From Erodium maritimum (taxonomy: Eukaryota; Streptophyta; Magnoliopsida; Geraniales; Geraniaceae): a DNA stretch of 64,000 nucleotides. A program made the position numbers and the translations under genes. The stretch spans positions 18,807,735-18,871,734 of the forward strand of contig OY997589.1 of NCBI GenBank assembly GCA_963921825.1, written 5' to 3'. The notes beneath the pieces are model-generated. The model searched no databases, was not told the origin of the DNA, and saw only the letters and a program-made list of their open reading frames with translations. This document shows, piece by piece, positions 46,284-56,813 of the stretch (positions are counted from its first letter, which is position 1; each line of letters begins with the position of its first letter).

Positions 46284-47362
46284 ACAGCACCAAACCCATC
46301 ATCACTGCCCATACCAAGCCCAACCCTCCCAACACCTTGCTCGTGCCTCTCATGCTTTCTGCTCCACTCTGCAATCAATTTCACCCAAACAACAATTAAT
46401 TATATTAAACTAAACAAAGTAACCAGATTAAACATTAGATCCAGACCCAGATTCTAATATGGTGGCGCGTGGGAGACACTATACATAATCTAACTAGCCT
46501 CGTATGTGTTCTTTTGTGGTGTCCAGACTAAAGCCAGATGTGGGTGGGCGCGCGTCACAATCACGCGATTTCTGACGCGCGTTGATATAGAACTACAACG
46601 TACTCTCCCTATCAAGCAAAGAAGATGCAAGCTAGCAACCGCTCATGTCTCAAAATCGGGCAACACAAGGTGGTTTATGTTAGCAAATCTAGTCAGTGGC
46701 CAACTACTGTACGCCTTATTTAGACAGGTTCAGGAAGCATCTAGGAACTAGAGTTTACTCTACTGCAAGTCTAACAACTTCCAGATCTGGATGTACATTG
46801 CACCCTGGCGCAAGTTAGACTCAAACCGCATACAGAGAAGCGAAGCGAAACTCACCTCATCGCTCAATGATGATGGACCAGGAGCGAGAGGTGAATCACT
46901 CGGTCCAGGTGCTTCGGTCGGCGGTGCGGGTGGTGAATCCAGCTCCGGGGCTGGCGCTGGTGCACTGTGCTTCTTGGACTTCTTGCTCGGAGCCGGAGCT
47001 GGAACATCCGCAGCCGGGGCGACGACGGGAGCAACAACAGGAGCCGGAGGAGCGGTCACCGGAGCAACTGTCGGTGCAGGCACTGGAGGAGATTTCTCCG
47101 GTGCAGGCTGAGGCGGAGAGCTGACCGGCACTGGAGCCGCCGGTGGTGACGATACGGGAGCTTTGACTGGGGCCGCCGCCGGAGGCGTGGTTGCCGCTGT
47201 GGGAGATGCGACGGGAGCCGCTGGTTTAGACACTGAAGGGGCGGCAGCGGGAGTAGTGGCGGTCGCCGGGGTTTTGGAAGGAGCGGCGGCGGGAGACTGG
47301 CCCCCGACTCCGGCGACGATGAGGAAAACAAAAGTGAGTGCAAGTACGCTTTGGCTCGCCAT
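46282..47362 (-). CDS. AGP17/18: Lysine-rich arabinogalactan protein, GPI-anchored
   Basis: Two exons on the minus strand: 47362-46856 (169 codons) and 46368-46282 (28 codons plus TAG), joined over GTGAG..GCAG to 197 residues. Exon 1 encodes a signal peptide (MASQSVLALTFVFLIVAGVGG, cut before QSPAAAP), a long Pro/Ala/Ser/Thr domain with AP, SP and TP dipeptides that become hydroxyproline-O-glycosylated, the short basic stretch KKSKKH typical of AGP17/18, and a second Pro-rich segment. Exon 2 adds SGAESMRGTSKVLGG and a hydrophobic end without charged residues, a GPI-anchor signal. The single-frame reading past 46856 (SFASLLC...) is intron read-through. These wall/plasma-membrane proteoglycans act in growth and cell signalling. 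A TATA-like element lies ~75 bases upstream of the ATG. Confidence 0.92.
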
Positions 47363-47433
47363 TGGTTGGGGAGGGAGAGGGTAGATCTAGAGACAATGAA
47401 GAGAGTGAGAGTGATTAGCACAAGAGGGAGAGT

Positions 47434-47443
47434 GCATATATAA
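47434..47443 (-). promoter_or_regulatory. TATA box of the AGP gene
   Basis: TTATATATGC on the minus strand, about 75 bases before the ATG at 47362, preceded by GA/CT-rich DNA common in plant promoters. Confidence 0.5.
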
Positions 47444-47449
47444 GGTGGA

Positions 47450-48213
47450 ATCACACGGTTAGCGTCGAGTTTGGTGAGATCAGAGCCGTTGAGGAAAGAG
47501 AAGAGAAGACAAGGGACCACCGTCAAGGAATAGAGCCGTTGGATGAAAGATTAAAGAAGTTTCGGCTTTAGGGACCCACACAGCACAAGAGGACAGAAGC
47601 TAGCCTTGATATAGGCTGTCCGTCCGGGACCCACATCTATAGGACCATGTGATCTGAAACGAAATGGATCCACGTCATCCGAGAATAGCTTCTCGGCGCT
47701 GGCTGGCATTGATTTGGTGTTTTCTGGCACGAGAAGAGGATATGCAGATCATATATGGATATTATTTATTTTTATGTTGATTTGTTGTTAAAATTAAACT
47801 CAAGTTGGAGTTGATGAATTTACATTTGATAAAGGTGTTGGATGTTAATGTTTGGGAGTGGGTGAGGTCAGAGTTGGCAACAGCTTTGCCCAGTTAAGGA
47901 AGTAGGCATAGCCACCACAAAATGCTTCTATCTTGGCTGCATTGCATTTGCATATGTACTCCAAGTCCTAGTTGGTTACTGCTTTCCACAGCCTGGCACT
48001 CGTTTAATTTTGTACCTATTCTAGTCTCCATAACGCAAATGGATCTACTACCCATGCTATTGTTGGGCTACCCTCCTTAATTATGTCCTTTTTCCTTTCA
48101 GCCTGGGCCCTGCATTGCCCAATGGGCTTAGCCAAGCCCAATTATTCAACCTCACCAGTCCTCTTCCTTTTAGTTGAACCAAAATATCACATGTATCTCT
48201 CCCTTCTACGTCT
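47450..48213. other. AGP upstream region, no gene
   Basis: It holds the AGP promoter side. No frame, repeat or RNA gene recognised. Confidence 0.45.
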
Positions 48214-48222
48214 TTCTTAACC

Positions 48223-49465
48223 CGAGGAGAAATCTAATGGAAATCTCTCTTATCTAAAAACTGTGTGAACCAATCCTAACCACACATCCTTTATATCCAA
48301 CATTCACCACAATGTCACATCATCACCCCAATTCAACCAAAACTCACGTCACTTTCTTACTTTGTCACACAAGCAAGGGCATAATTGTAATAGCATGGTG
48401 CCATGTGGACAAGTGTCCATTTTTTTGTTCAACAATTCATTAATTTAATCATTCCCGCTTCGTTTCAACTCCGATTAGCTTCAAACTTGAGCCAATATTT
48501 TTCTTTTTCCAAGGGCTTTAAATCAAGATCAGTCATGAATATATTTTGAAGCACGAAAATAAAAAAATTATATTGGGGTGATAAAAATAATGTTTAGTGT
48601 TGATAAATCTTCACTACTAATTTTTTTTATATCGGGGTATCAAACTAGTGCTAAATAGTGTTTAGTGTTGATAAAACTAGTTCTTAGTGTTCATAAAAAA
48701 CATGTGATGATGTGATAAAAATCATGTTCGATTTTGAAAAATGAGGTGATAAAACTAGTGTTCAATGTTGATAAACTCAGTGTATAGTGTTGATAAACTC
48801 AGTGTATAGTGTTGATAAAAATTACTCAGACTTAACTTTTTTTTACCAGCCCCGAAATAAGGGTGATAACCTAGAGTTTAGTGTTGGTAAAAAAACATGT
48901 GATGGGATGATAAAAACACATGTAATTGAATGATAAACATAGTGTTTAGTGTTGATAAAACTAGTGCTTAGTGTTCATAAAAGAACATGTGATGATGTGA
49001 TAAAAATCATGTTCGATTTTGGAAAATGAGGTGATAAACCCAGTGTATAGTGTTGATAAACCCAGTGTATAGTGTTGATAAACCCATTGTATAGTGTTGA
49101 TAAAAATTACCCAGACTTAACTTTTTTTTAAAAAATCAACCCCGAAAATAATTTTTTTCATGCTTCAAAATATATTCATGACTGATCTTGATAGAAAGCC
49201 CTTGAAAAAACAAAACTAATGGCGCAAGTTTGAAGCCAATCGGAGTTCAAACGAAGCGAGAAAAATTAAATTAGTGAATCAGTAAAAAAATATATATATG
49301 ATGGTTTTACTAAAAAGCTTTTACCCCTTACTAAAAAGTGTTGTTTTTTGCTGTCAACAAGTCAACAAATCAATTGCATCTCATCCATCCATTCTAAAAA
49401 TGAATGGCTTGGATTGGTTCACACAGTTTTTACGTTAAAGGGTGGTTTCTATTTGATTTTTTCTC
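48223..49465. mobile_element. Long-TIR Mutator-like foldback element, 1.24 kb
   Basis: An exact 9-base TSD, ttcttaacc, lies at 48214-48222 and 49466-49474. The arms pair in two blocks: AAAAACTGTGTGAACCAATCC (outer) and TTCAAACTTG...ATGAATATATTTTGAAGC (inner, 48430-48570 with 49140-49275), separated by unpaired spacer. The centre is a repeat of GTGTTGATAAA units. It has no coding capacity. Confidence 0.85.
48575..49110. repeat. Imperfect tandem GTGTTGATAAA-type repeats inside the Mutator-like element
   Basis: The phrase TAGTGTTGATAAA, with CTAGTG or CCAGTGTA spacers, recurs more than ten times. A longer block (AACATGTGATGATGTGATAA) occurs twice, at about 48699 and 48984. Confidence 0.75.
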
Positions 49466-49892
49466 TTCTTAACCCATAACTCTATTTTGTTATTACAATT
49501 ATCAATCTTCATAAAAAGACAAGTCGAGATAGATGCGTAGTGCCATCCTCATAAGAGCATGTACAATGAAAGGGCTTGAGTTAGGGGCTTGGATGTTGAC
49601 TGTACAAAATAGTGGGACACATGACTCAAAATAAGCTGTGTTTTACAATGGTGAGTCCAGAATTGAGTCTTGGATTGTTAGTGGATGCTGACTGGTTAAT
49701 TAATTGATGTTTTGTTGTTTCATTTAATTCTTTATTAGAACAGTTAATATTATATAAAATTGAAATAAATCTATAAAAAATAAGCAATGATAACAAAAAA
49801 TAAAGATCAATAAATTTAACACGAATAAAAATGAACTTGAACTTTTATTCATCCCTTTTTAATACAACCTCAATAAAATACAAGTTCAAGAA

Positions 49893-50330
49893 TCATTGTG
49901 GTGGTGGTTGTTGTTGTTGTTGTCGTCGAAGAGCTGCAATTTCACCTTCAATGTCTTCCAGAACTTTCGAAATTCGGGACTTAAATGACTCGTGTCGTGC
50001 TAACTGGGCTTCTCCGAAGTTGGAGGTATCCTTTTCGTCCAAGGCATTGTATTTGTCGTAGTATTTTTCCCACTTTTCGGTTAACTGGTGAAATAGGCGG
50101 GTCCTTTCTAGGTTGCCTTCGTTCCTTGATCGTTCCAGCTCCGACATGGCACTTATTTGATCCGTGAGGTGGGTCCCCTTACTCTTCGAAGCCTTCTTGC
50201 CCAACGGTCGCGTTTGGCTAGGTGCTTGAGAAGGACTTGCATCGGTCGTATGGGAGGGGGGTGTTTCGCTGCGAGGGACCTCACTTCCCTCGTTGAGATC
50301 GCAAGATGCTCATTCTGGTGGTTGAGACTC
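49893..50330 (-). pseudogene. Harbinger partner-ORF fragment (NAM-associated C-terminal domain)
   Basis: The minus-strand frame opens after a stop near 50320 and reads CDLNEGSEVPRSETPPSH, then RPLGKKASKSKG, a coiled-coil-prone stretch (ELERSRNEGNLERTR, ISKVLEDIEGEIAALRRQ) and a short poly-Gln (QQQQQ) at a GTT repeat, stopping at 49893. The RPxGxKxxKxK motif followed by a helical C-terminus is the pattern of plant PIF/Harbinger partner proteins with a NAM-associated domain. The Myb/SANT half is missing. The gene is truncated at its 5' side, and no transposase lies next to it. Confidence 0.6.
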
Positions 50331-50575
50331 ACCAACGACATGTGTGTAATCTGATAAGTAGGGGTGTTCAAATAAAAATCGTAACCGTCTTATCCGTTAA
50401 TCCATATGAACCGTTATATCATGGTATTTAACCTGTGGTAAAACGGTAGGGGTTACAGATTCAAAAAATGAAAGTTGGGAACTAACGATACGATTCACGA
50501 TTTTTAAGTTTTCAATTCATAAATGACCCATTCCATCTGCCCAAATTTAAATATAATAATTCACTTATATATTAT

Positions 50576-52574
50576 TTTTTTACTAAGAAGGTGTAATTTT
50601 ATAAATAGGAAATTATAACATAGGCGTGCATCAAGGAACAGACTACTTGACCACTAGAGAAGAACAGACAAAGAACATATTGTTCGCAGTTCTTTTGAGA
50701 AATATAACCGTCACGGACGGTTTTGAAAATACTAAGGAGACCGGCAGTAGTAGTTTCCGAGATGCCATCAAGGCCGTCATAAAGGCATGAAGGAGTGGTG
50801 GGGGTGAGAAAATGGCATTGGAAGTCCCGACCCAACCCATAAACCAGGACTGCATCAGTAAAAGGAGGTAAGGCCAAAACCGGTCCCTGAGGTCTCGAGT
50901 GCCTAACATTCCTCCTGGCGATACTGCTTACCATCCCTCGCCTAATCGTCCCTTTGTGCATATGCAGCAGTCCGCTTGACCCCGCCAGCAGAGAAAACTC
51001 CAATGTCTTCATGCCCAATAGAAATGGGCATTGGAACTACTAGAGAGCTAGTCGGGCACCAAGTTCTTCTAACCCGAATCGACTGCCCTGGAATGGGCGT
51101 TTCCCCGAGCTCTTGTATGATTAGAAAGAATGCTCAAGGAAACCCGTAGATCCCTCCCGAGAGACGGGGTGCCCTTAGATACAATGTTTGGGGAAATCCG
51201 CCCAAAGACAGGGGGTACTGTCAGCTTCGGCTCCTCTTGGTCCGTCGCGTATGGCCTACCCTGCTTTCCCTTCTGGTACTCCAAGGGAGAGGTCCCTAAC
51301 TTCATATCACCTCAGACCTCCATCTTGCAATCCCTCACGATATGCCTCATCCACCCATAGTTGTAGCAGAAACTTGGCAGATTGAAATAAGTGAGCTCAA
51401 CCCTGATAAGGTCCGGAAAATCCCTAAACCGAAGCATCAGTCCCCGTTTGAGAGGTCATTCAATTAGATGTCAGTACCGTATCCGTATTGTACCTCCCCA
51501 GCACATGCCTCATTGATCACCCGTCACGTCCACACAAGCCCTCAAGGTATCCCCAATCGTTTGGCTCGTCGCCTTTGTTCGGACCGAAGGGGGCAGGACT
51601 CGAACGTGAACACATAACTGAATGTGGTCCAACACGATGGGATCTCGAGCACAAGGGCTGAGGTCTCCCAATAGCAGTGAGTGCCCATCAAAGGACTAGG
51701 GCTCATTGGCCTTAACCCAAGCCCTAGCCTCCTCCGTCCATAAATAGAATCTGAATAGACCCGAGCCCAGTTCCTTGACGACCAAGCCATCCGTCGCTCG
51801 GCCCCAAGCGGTGGTGATGATTTGCAGGAGCGTCTCCTTCTGCAGTGCATTGTTTGACCACAATCGCCCCGTCATTCCCTACTATTGTCGGGCGATAACT
51901 AAAGAGTTAGCCGGAGAATAAGGGACAACTACCTCCACTTCCTCGTCGTCCTCAATAGAACACAAAGAGACACCATCTTGGAGAGCCGCCAACGAGGCTT
52001 GTAGGTCCAGGTCATCCGCAGCAAGAGGAGACAGAGGTTCTTCCAGCAATAGGGGAGTCGTCCAACAACGATCCATGCCTTGCGTGATAGTAAGGTAGGC
52101 CGGAATCAAAGGGATTATGTCACAATTAGGGAGACAGTGTCCTAGAACCATAGCCTTAGCCGCAGTTTGAGGGAGGGCCGCCACTAGTGCCTCCTGAGGA
52201 GCATCAACAACCGAGTTCATCATCAGTGCTTTCCTTTTGCTGGGTCCCATGGAAGCGGGCGATAGAGGGCAAACGATGGAGTTTCAGGGACGGTGGACTG
52301 AGAATCAACAACAGTCGTGGATGATGGAGTCGTAGGCGATGGTGAGGTACGTGGGGTCGAAACCACTGCCCTAGGTTTCACCGGACGTCCTCGACGCTGC
52401 TTTGTCGAAGGCAGCGAGTGAGAGGCCCCAACGGAGAAGGGAACCACGACCAAAGATGAGGTAGGAACATGGTAGCCGCAATGGGTCCAACAACGAACTT
52501 GAGATCGGATCATGGAAATCTTTATTTGGCTCTGGGCCTGGAACGAAGCTCAACCACCCGATGATGTTCTCCAT
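50576..52574 (-). mobile_element. LINE-type relic with DUF4283 ORF1, minus strand
   Basis: On the minus strand the ORF1 N-terminal Pro/Ser-rich part (52513-52223), an acidic segment (52250-51882), DUF4283 (about 51860-51540) and a knuckle remnant (51370-51330) follow in order. Then come hydrophilic sequence and a 3' end TTCTTAGTAAAAAAA at about 50576. No ORF2 lies between. The 5' boundary is uncertain and abuts the C run at 52670. Confidence 0.6.
51330..52513 (-). pseudogene. DUF4283 ORF1, frameshifted, knuckle Cys replaced by Tyr
   Basis: Minus-strand segments in shifting frames include VEVVVPYSPANSLVIARQ (end of the acidic linker), LQIITTAWGRATDGLVVK with FRFYLW, and a stop where the PW(C/S)F core should be (NEP*SFDGHSLLLGDL). 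The knuckle reads CYNYGWMRHIVRDC, so the second Cys of CX2C is Tyr. At least two frameshifts and one stop inactivate it. Confidence 0.65.
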
Positions 52575-52689
52575 CCAAGCAAAGGGTCACATCCGCATCT
52601 GGCGCGAAGCCCTACTCCAACCAACTAACCTAAGACGAATGGTACTCACGCAGGGAGACACTGTCTAGACCCCCCCCCCCCCCCCCAAT

Positions 52690-54087
52690 CAAGGTATAAG
52701 GTCTTCAGTGTTTCTGGGTTAGTGACACCGACTATCCCTGACCCCCCCCCCCCCCCCCCGTTGGCCTTAGGGCCAACGCTACCCGAATCTCCTATCTGGG
52801 CCCTTCATGAGAGTCTTTCGGGTTGCTCCTTGGATTATGAGGAGGCTCTAGAGGTGATCATCACTGATGCGACTGTCGACTCGAGGGATTTGGCTCGTCA
52901 ACAATTTGGTATGCTCAAACGACTTCTAGCGCCGCGTCCCCCCGAAAGGAGACCCTATTACGGATCATCACCAATGCATGGGGTAACTCGGCGGTGGGGC
53001 TCGTGATCAAGGACATCAAGCCCGGTGTCTTTGGGTTCTACTTCGCCAATAAGGACGTTCAGGTATGGGTTTGTCGACACGAACCATGGTGCTTTGATGG
53101 TCACCCCCTGCTTCTTGGGTACATTGACCCGTCCGCTAGAGCTTTCCTATCCTTAGACTGGCTCCAATTGTGGGTTCACGCCCATGGACTCCCGCCTTGT
53201 GTTTGAACTAATACAATTAGGGAGAAGATTGGAGCTATTCTGGGGACCACGGTGGAGGTCCCGTGTGATGACTACGGTCAATGCTGGGGTGGGGAAGTCA
53301 AAGTGCGCTATTGACACTATTTAGACCGCCATCTTTGTCGGAATCTGCTGCTTCGATTGCTGGAATTCCAGGACCCGATTACCTGCTCTCACCTACACAA
53401 AGTTACCTACTTTTTTGGGGAATTGTGGGTGGATTGGCCATACTCCATCGGCGTGTGACATAGAGAGGCCAGGGATTCACAAGTTTGACAAGTCTGTGCT
53501 GGAGTATCAGAAGGAGAGGTAGAGCAAGCTCTATGCAACTGATTGGACGAAGCCTATCCGAAATCCGTCGGGTTTTGACCCTCTGACCCATAACACTGCA
53601 CCTAAGCCTACCCCACCTAGAGGTAAGGGGCCTATTATAACCCACAGCATGACACCTAACGAGTGTGTATGTGGGGGTGATCTTCCGGGTTGGAAAAACT
53701 TGATGGGGTAGGGGCACCCTCGATGAAGATGCCCGGAACAAAGAGGTATTTCGCTGGGGAACCCCATGAAGACCAGGCGAGGGCTGGGAAGCAACTTCGC
53801 CGGGATTGTTGGAAGGGATCCCTGATACAAGCTAGTCCTTCCTTCACTACTGATGAACACAGGTTCGGTTTTCACCCAGACGATATGGGTCCTCTTCAGG
53901 GGACTGAGCGGCGCTTCAGCCACACCTTGAGCAGTGTTCTTCAGTACCTTTCATTTACAGTTTTCAATTTTATTCAAGACCATCGTAGATGTTCTGTTGT
54001 TGAGTTATTGTTCGGCCCGTCTATAAGATCAAATATATAATAGCTTTTTTCGTAGTTATGAAAGTTGCTCCTCTTATCTTTTAAAAA
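52690..54087 (+). mobile_element. LINE-type relic with DUF4283 ORF1; tail type A
   Basis: On the plus strand a C-run-flanked leader (18 C at 52742-52759) is followed by a broken DUF4283 ORF1 (52722-53320), degraded ORF1 C-terminal sequence and a tail at about 53811-54087 ending in five A. The same tail is on the minus strand at 3390-3690. ORF1 passes to the tail within ~0.5 kb, leaving no room for ORF2. The 5' end and TSD were not resolved. Confidence 0.6.
52722..53320 (+). pseudogene. DUF4283 ORF1, two frames
   Basis: Frame 52722-53006 gives the acidic linker and domain start (DYEEALEVIITDATVDSRDL, then QQFGMLKRLLAPR). Frame 52994-53206 continues VIKDIKPGVFGFYFANKD, the HEPWCFDGHPLLLGYI core and LQLWVHAHGLPPCV. 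After a TGA at 53204-53206, homology goes on (REKIGAILGTTVEVPCDD, WGGEVKVRY). No knuckle is readable after it. Confidence 0.7.
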
Positions 54088-54128
54088 CACAATAATAGGT
54101 TGAAGGATGTATTATCAGAGAATTTAAT

Positions 54129-55097
54129 AGGGTTTTGAGACTCTGCTGTCGCACGCACCACCATAGTTATGGCTATGGCAATTGCCATAGCTTATGTCAT
54201 TATTCTTCTTCTCTATCCACCATCTCCTCTACACATCCCATGTGGGTCTTGCGCGAGTTTTTTCTGCTAAGGTTACTCTCGGGCCGTCGCTAGCCACCGC
54301 GCTATGGACTCTCCCCCACCACCATCGACGCGTCTACCGATCATGTTCGGTTCCCCTTTTGCAATCCTGATGGTTGTCTTCTGGCTCACCTCGGCGTCAA
54401 CCAACCTTGAAGCCGCCGATGCCTCTGTAGTCGCAGCCGCCGCCCCTGAAGCACCCCTAAATCCGCCGCCCCGGGGGTTTTCGTCTCTACAGCCGTCGTC
54501 TCTACATCCACCGTCCCTGATGCTGTTGCTGCCATACTTGAAGTTGTCGCCATCCCTGCTGTCATCGCCGCTTCTGATGTCGCCGCATCTTTAGAGTCGC
54601 CCCTGAAGTCGTCGCCGCCGGATCTACAACCGCAGCTGGCGCGTCCTTCTCCCTGGCCTCCACCGCCGCAACCGCCTCGACCTTTTTTACGATTATGGAT
54701 CTGGCTAATCGAAAGAGTCTTTTTTATTTATTTTTTATTTGAGTTTGTCTTTGCAGGATCAATGCATGTCGAACAGAGAATCGAGGATTTCTGTAAGGGA
54801 AGGGAGCATCAAGGACTGGCCCTGGGAGGGGTCCTTAGATGTTTTGTCTCCCACCATCACCATTGTTGAGCTCTCTGAGTTCCGGTACCCCGTCCCCCCC
54901 CCCCCCCCCCCCCCCCCCTCGTCTTCTGTCCTTGCCCGTGGGACATCAAAATACCGTTTGTGACGGTTTTGATATGAAAAAGCTTTGTGAACCATTGTTC
55001 ATTCATACTGATTATCTGTAATCGAGGAACATGTTCTTCGATACACAACAATATAATCGATTCTAAAAGTTATTATATTGAACATTTCGTCCAAAAA
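54129..55097 (+). mobile_element. Chimeric non-autonomous retroposon 2 (head H + LINE tail B)
   Basis: An exact 15-base TSD, atcagagaatttaat, lies at 54114-54128 and 55098-55112. The head (54129-~54735) starts AGGGTTTTGAGACTCTG. It matches the head of the unit at 3390-4225 through GCTAGCCACCGCG, the MVVFWLTS frame and ATGGATCTGGCTAATCGAAA. From ~54740 the tail switches to the DWPWEGS type, which ends AACATTTCGTCC plus an A-run and matches the tail at 4288-4630. A run of 25 C lies at 54894-54918. No catalytic domain is present. Confidence 0.82.
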
Positions 55098-55112
55098 ATC
55101 AGAGAATTTAAT

Positions 55113-55860
55113 TAAGCCACGCGTAGCCACATTATTAGGGCAAGTAAAGCCCCGCACAGCCGCATTTTCTTGAGACCAGAACCATTGTACTTGCTTCCTT
55201 GTATCTGGAATTGTTTATCCACTTGCCACCCTTTTTTGAGTTGGAAACTGCTTTGCTTTTGAGTTCTCTGGCCATTGATTGACTGATTCTTCCTTAAATT
55301 ACAAAGGAACCCAAAATGCCTCATGGTCTGAATCATTACTCGAGCCGTCTCTTCTGCAACTCCTTCGCCCTTTTGTGTGCTCAATCTTCAAAGTTTCTAT
55401 CGGCGTGCACTGAACCAACTTTCATGCAAAACACTTTGTTCTGGATTAGAATGTGTCTAAAATGTCCCGTTTTTGGTAATGTATGTAGACTATGGTAAAT
55501 ATGTGATTCTGATCTTTATACTTACCATTATTATTCATGAAAAGATAAGAAATCGCCCTGTTTGTATGTATGGATCTGTCTGGTTCTAACCCGCTTGCTG
55601 TTTGAAGCGAAGCTCTTTTGGTTCTGGGTAATTACTTATGACGCCTCTATAATACCAGATCTTGGGGAATTAGTTGTTTTGTAGTTCCTTGTCAAAGTAA
55701 TAAGTACATGGTGCTTGTAGCTCTTTTGTGATGATTGTTTGCTCTCAAGATGCTTATCACTTTCTTGGGTTGGAAAAATCTATAATATGTGAGATTCGAC
55801 CTAAAAAAACAAATGGATCATTGGTTTGTAGAGTGAGAAAAGATCTAACCCTATTGTTTA
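55113..55860. other. Intergenic, nothing recognised
   Basis: Short frames on both strands only (for example 55384-55112 -). No repeat pair seen. Confidence 0.4.
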
Positions 55861-55867
55861 TTTAATA

Positions 55868-56533
55868 ATGATTTATGTGGAGATGCGGGTGAGATTCCTT
55901 CTTCTTACGTCATCGTCGACCACCGTTAACTGTCATGGTTGTCTTCGTCGTCGCCTCCATTGCTCCACCTCCCTCAGGCTTCTACTCCGTCCCTCAGATG
56001 TTCCCTTTTTCCGAAGAATATCAGGTACGAATCTCGTCTATTCATGTAGGTTGCGTCTCCCATGCGGCGGCTATTAAAGCACAACGATTGGGAGATAACC
56101 GACAGGTGGGTTTGGGATCCGGGGGGCGGGACGGTAAGAGGATGCTTTTCTGCACGACATCCTAGCACAGGGAGGGAGAAAGAAGGGAACCACTGCAAGA
56201 TCCTCTGGGTTGACGTCTTTTGTTTCAATAAGGTCCGTTATGGTTCGTTATTTTGGTTATTAGTTTGGTTTCATTTGATGTATTGTTTTAGGATTTGGAT
56301 CTTATGTCGTTTGTGTTCCATTCTGTTTTGTACTTTTGAAATGCTGGTAAGGGGATGTCTTGAGTTAGTATCTGTAATCCAAAACAGTATTTTTCCTACT
56401 GGTCTATGAGCGTCGGATTGACTACGGACAACCAGGACATATATCTGAAACCCAGAGTTTTTACGGCCTATTTTATATGGTTTACATTTTGCATTAATAT
56501 ACTTCTCCAGTTTACTTGTTTCAAAAAAAAAAA
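55868..56533 (+). mobile_element. Retroposon-like unit with diverged tail type C
   Basis: A GC-richer 5' part (55868-56210) leads into a tail homologous to those at 1330-1598 and 6113-6350 (ATGCTGGTAAGGGGATGTCTTGAGTT near 56341, compared with ACGATGGTAAGGAGTTGTCTTGAGTT near 1413). It ends TTTC plus 11 A (56523-56533). No TSD was found, so the left end is a guess. Confidence 0.5.
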
Positions 56534-56813
56534 CTCCTAGTATTGCTTCACTGCCCATCAAAATAACGGTGAATTAACTTTCTACACTTGATGAAACAGT
56601 TGATTTGATCACTTGATTAAATAGAGTTTGCATTATCCTGAATCCTGATAACCTTAGTGAGTCAAAAAGTCACGTAAAAAAACATATTTACAATCCAGTC
56701 AAAATTGTTTTGTAGTTGAGATTTAAACTAATAAATACTTCCTCCTAAACAAAGCTACCGAATAATCTTGTGTCCCTGTTCTGAAATCTTCGAAGCTACT
56801 ATTTGTCCTAGCA

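Noticed and set aside
46791-47124. Long Gly/Ala-rich frames on the plus strand
   Set aside because: They are antisense shadows of the Pro/Ala-rich AGP exon.
49906-49925. GTT repeat as an independent microsatellite of note
   Set aside because: It is the poly-Gln codon run of the Harbinger partner-ORF fragment and short.
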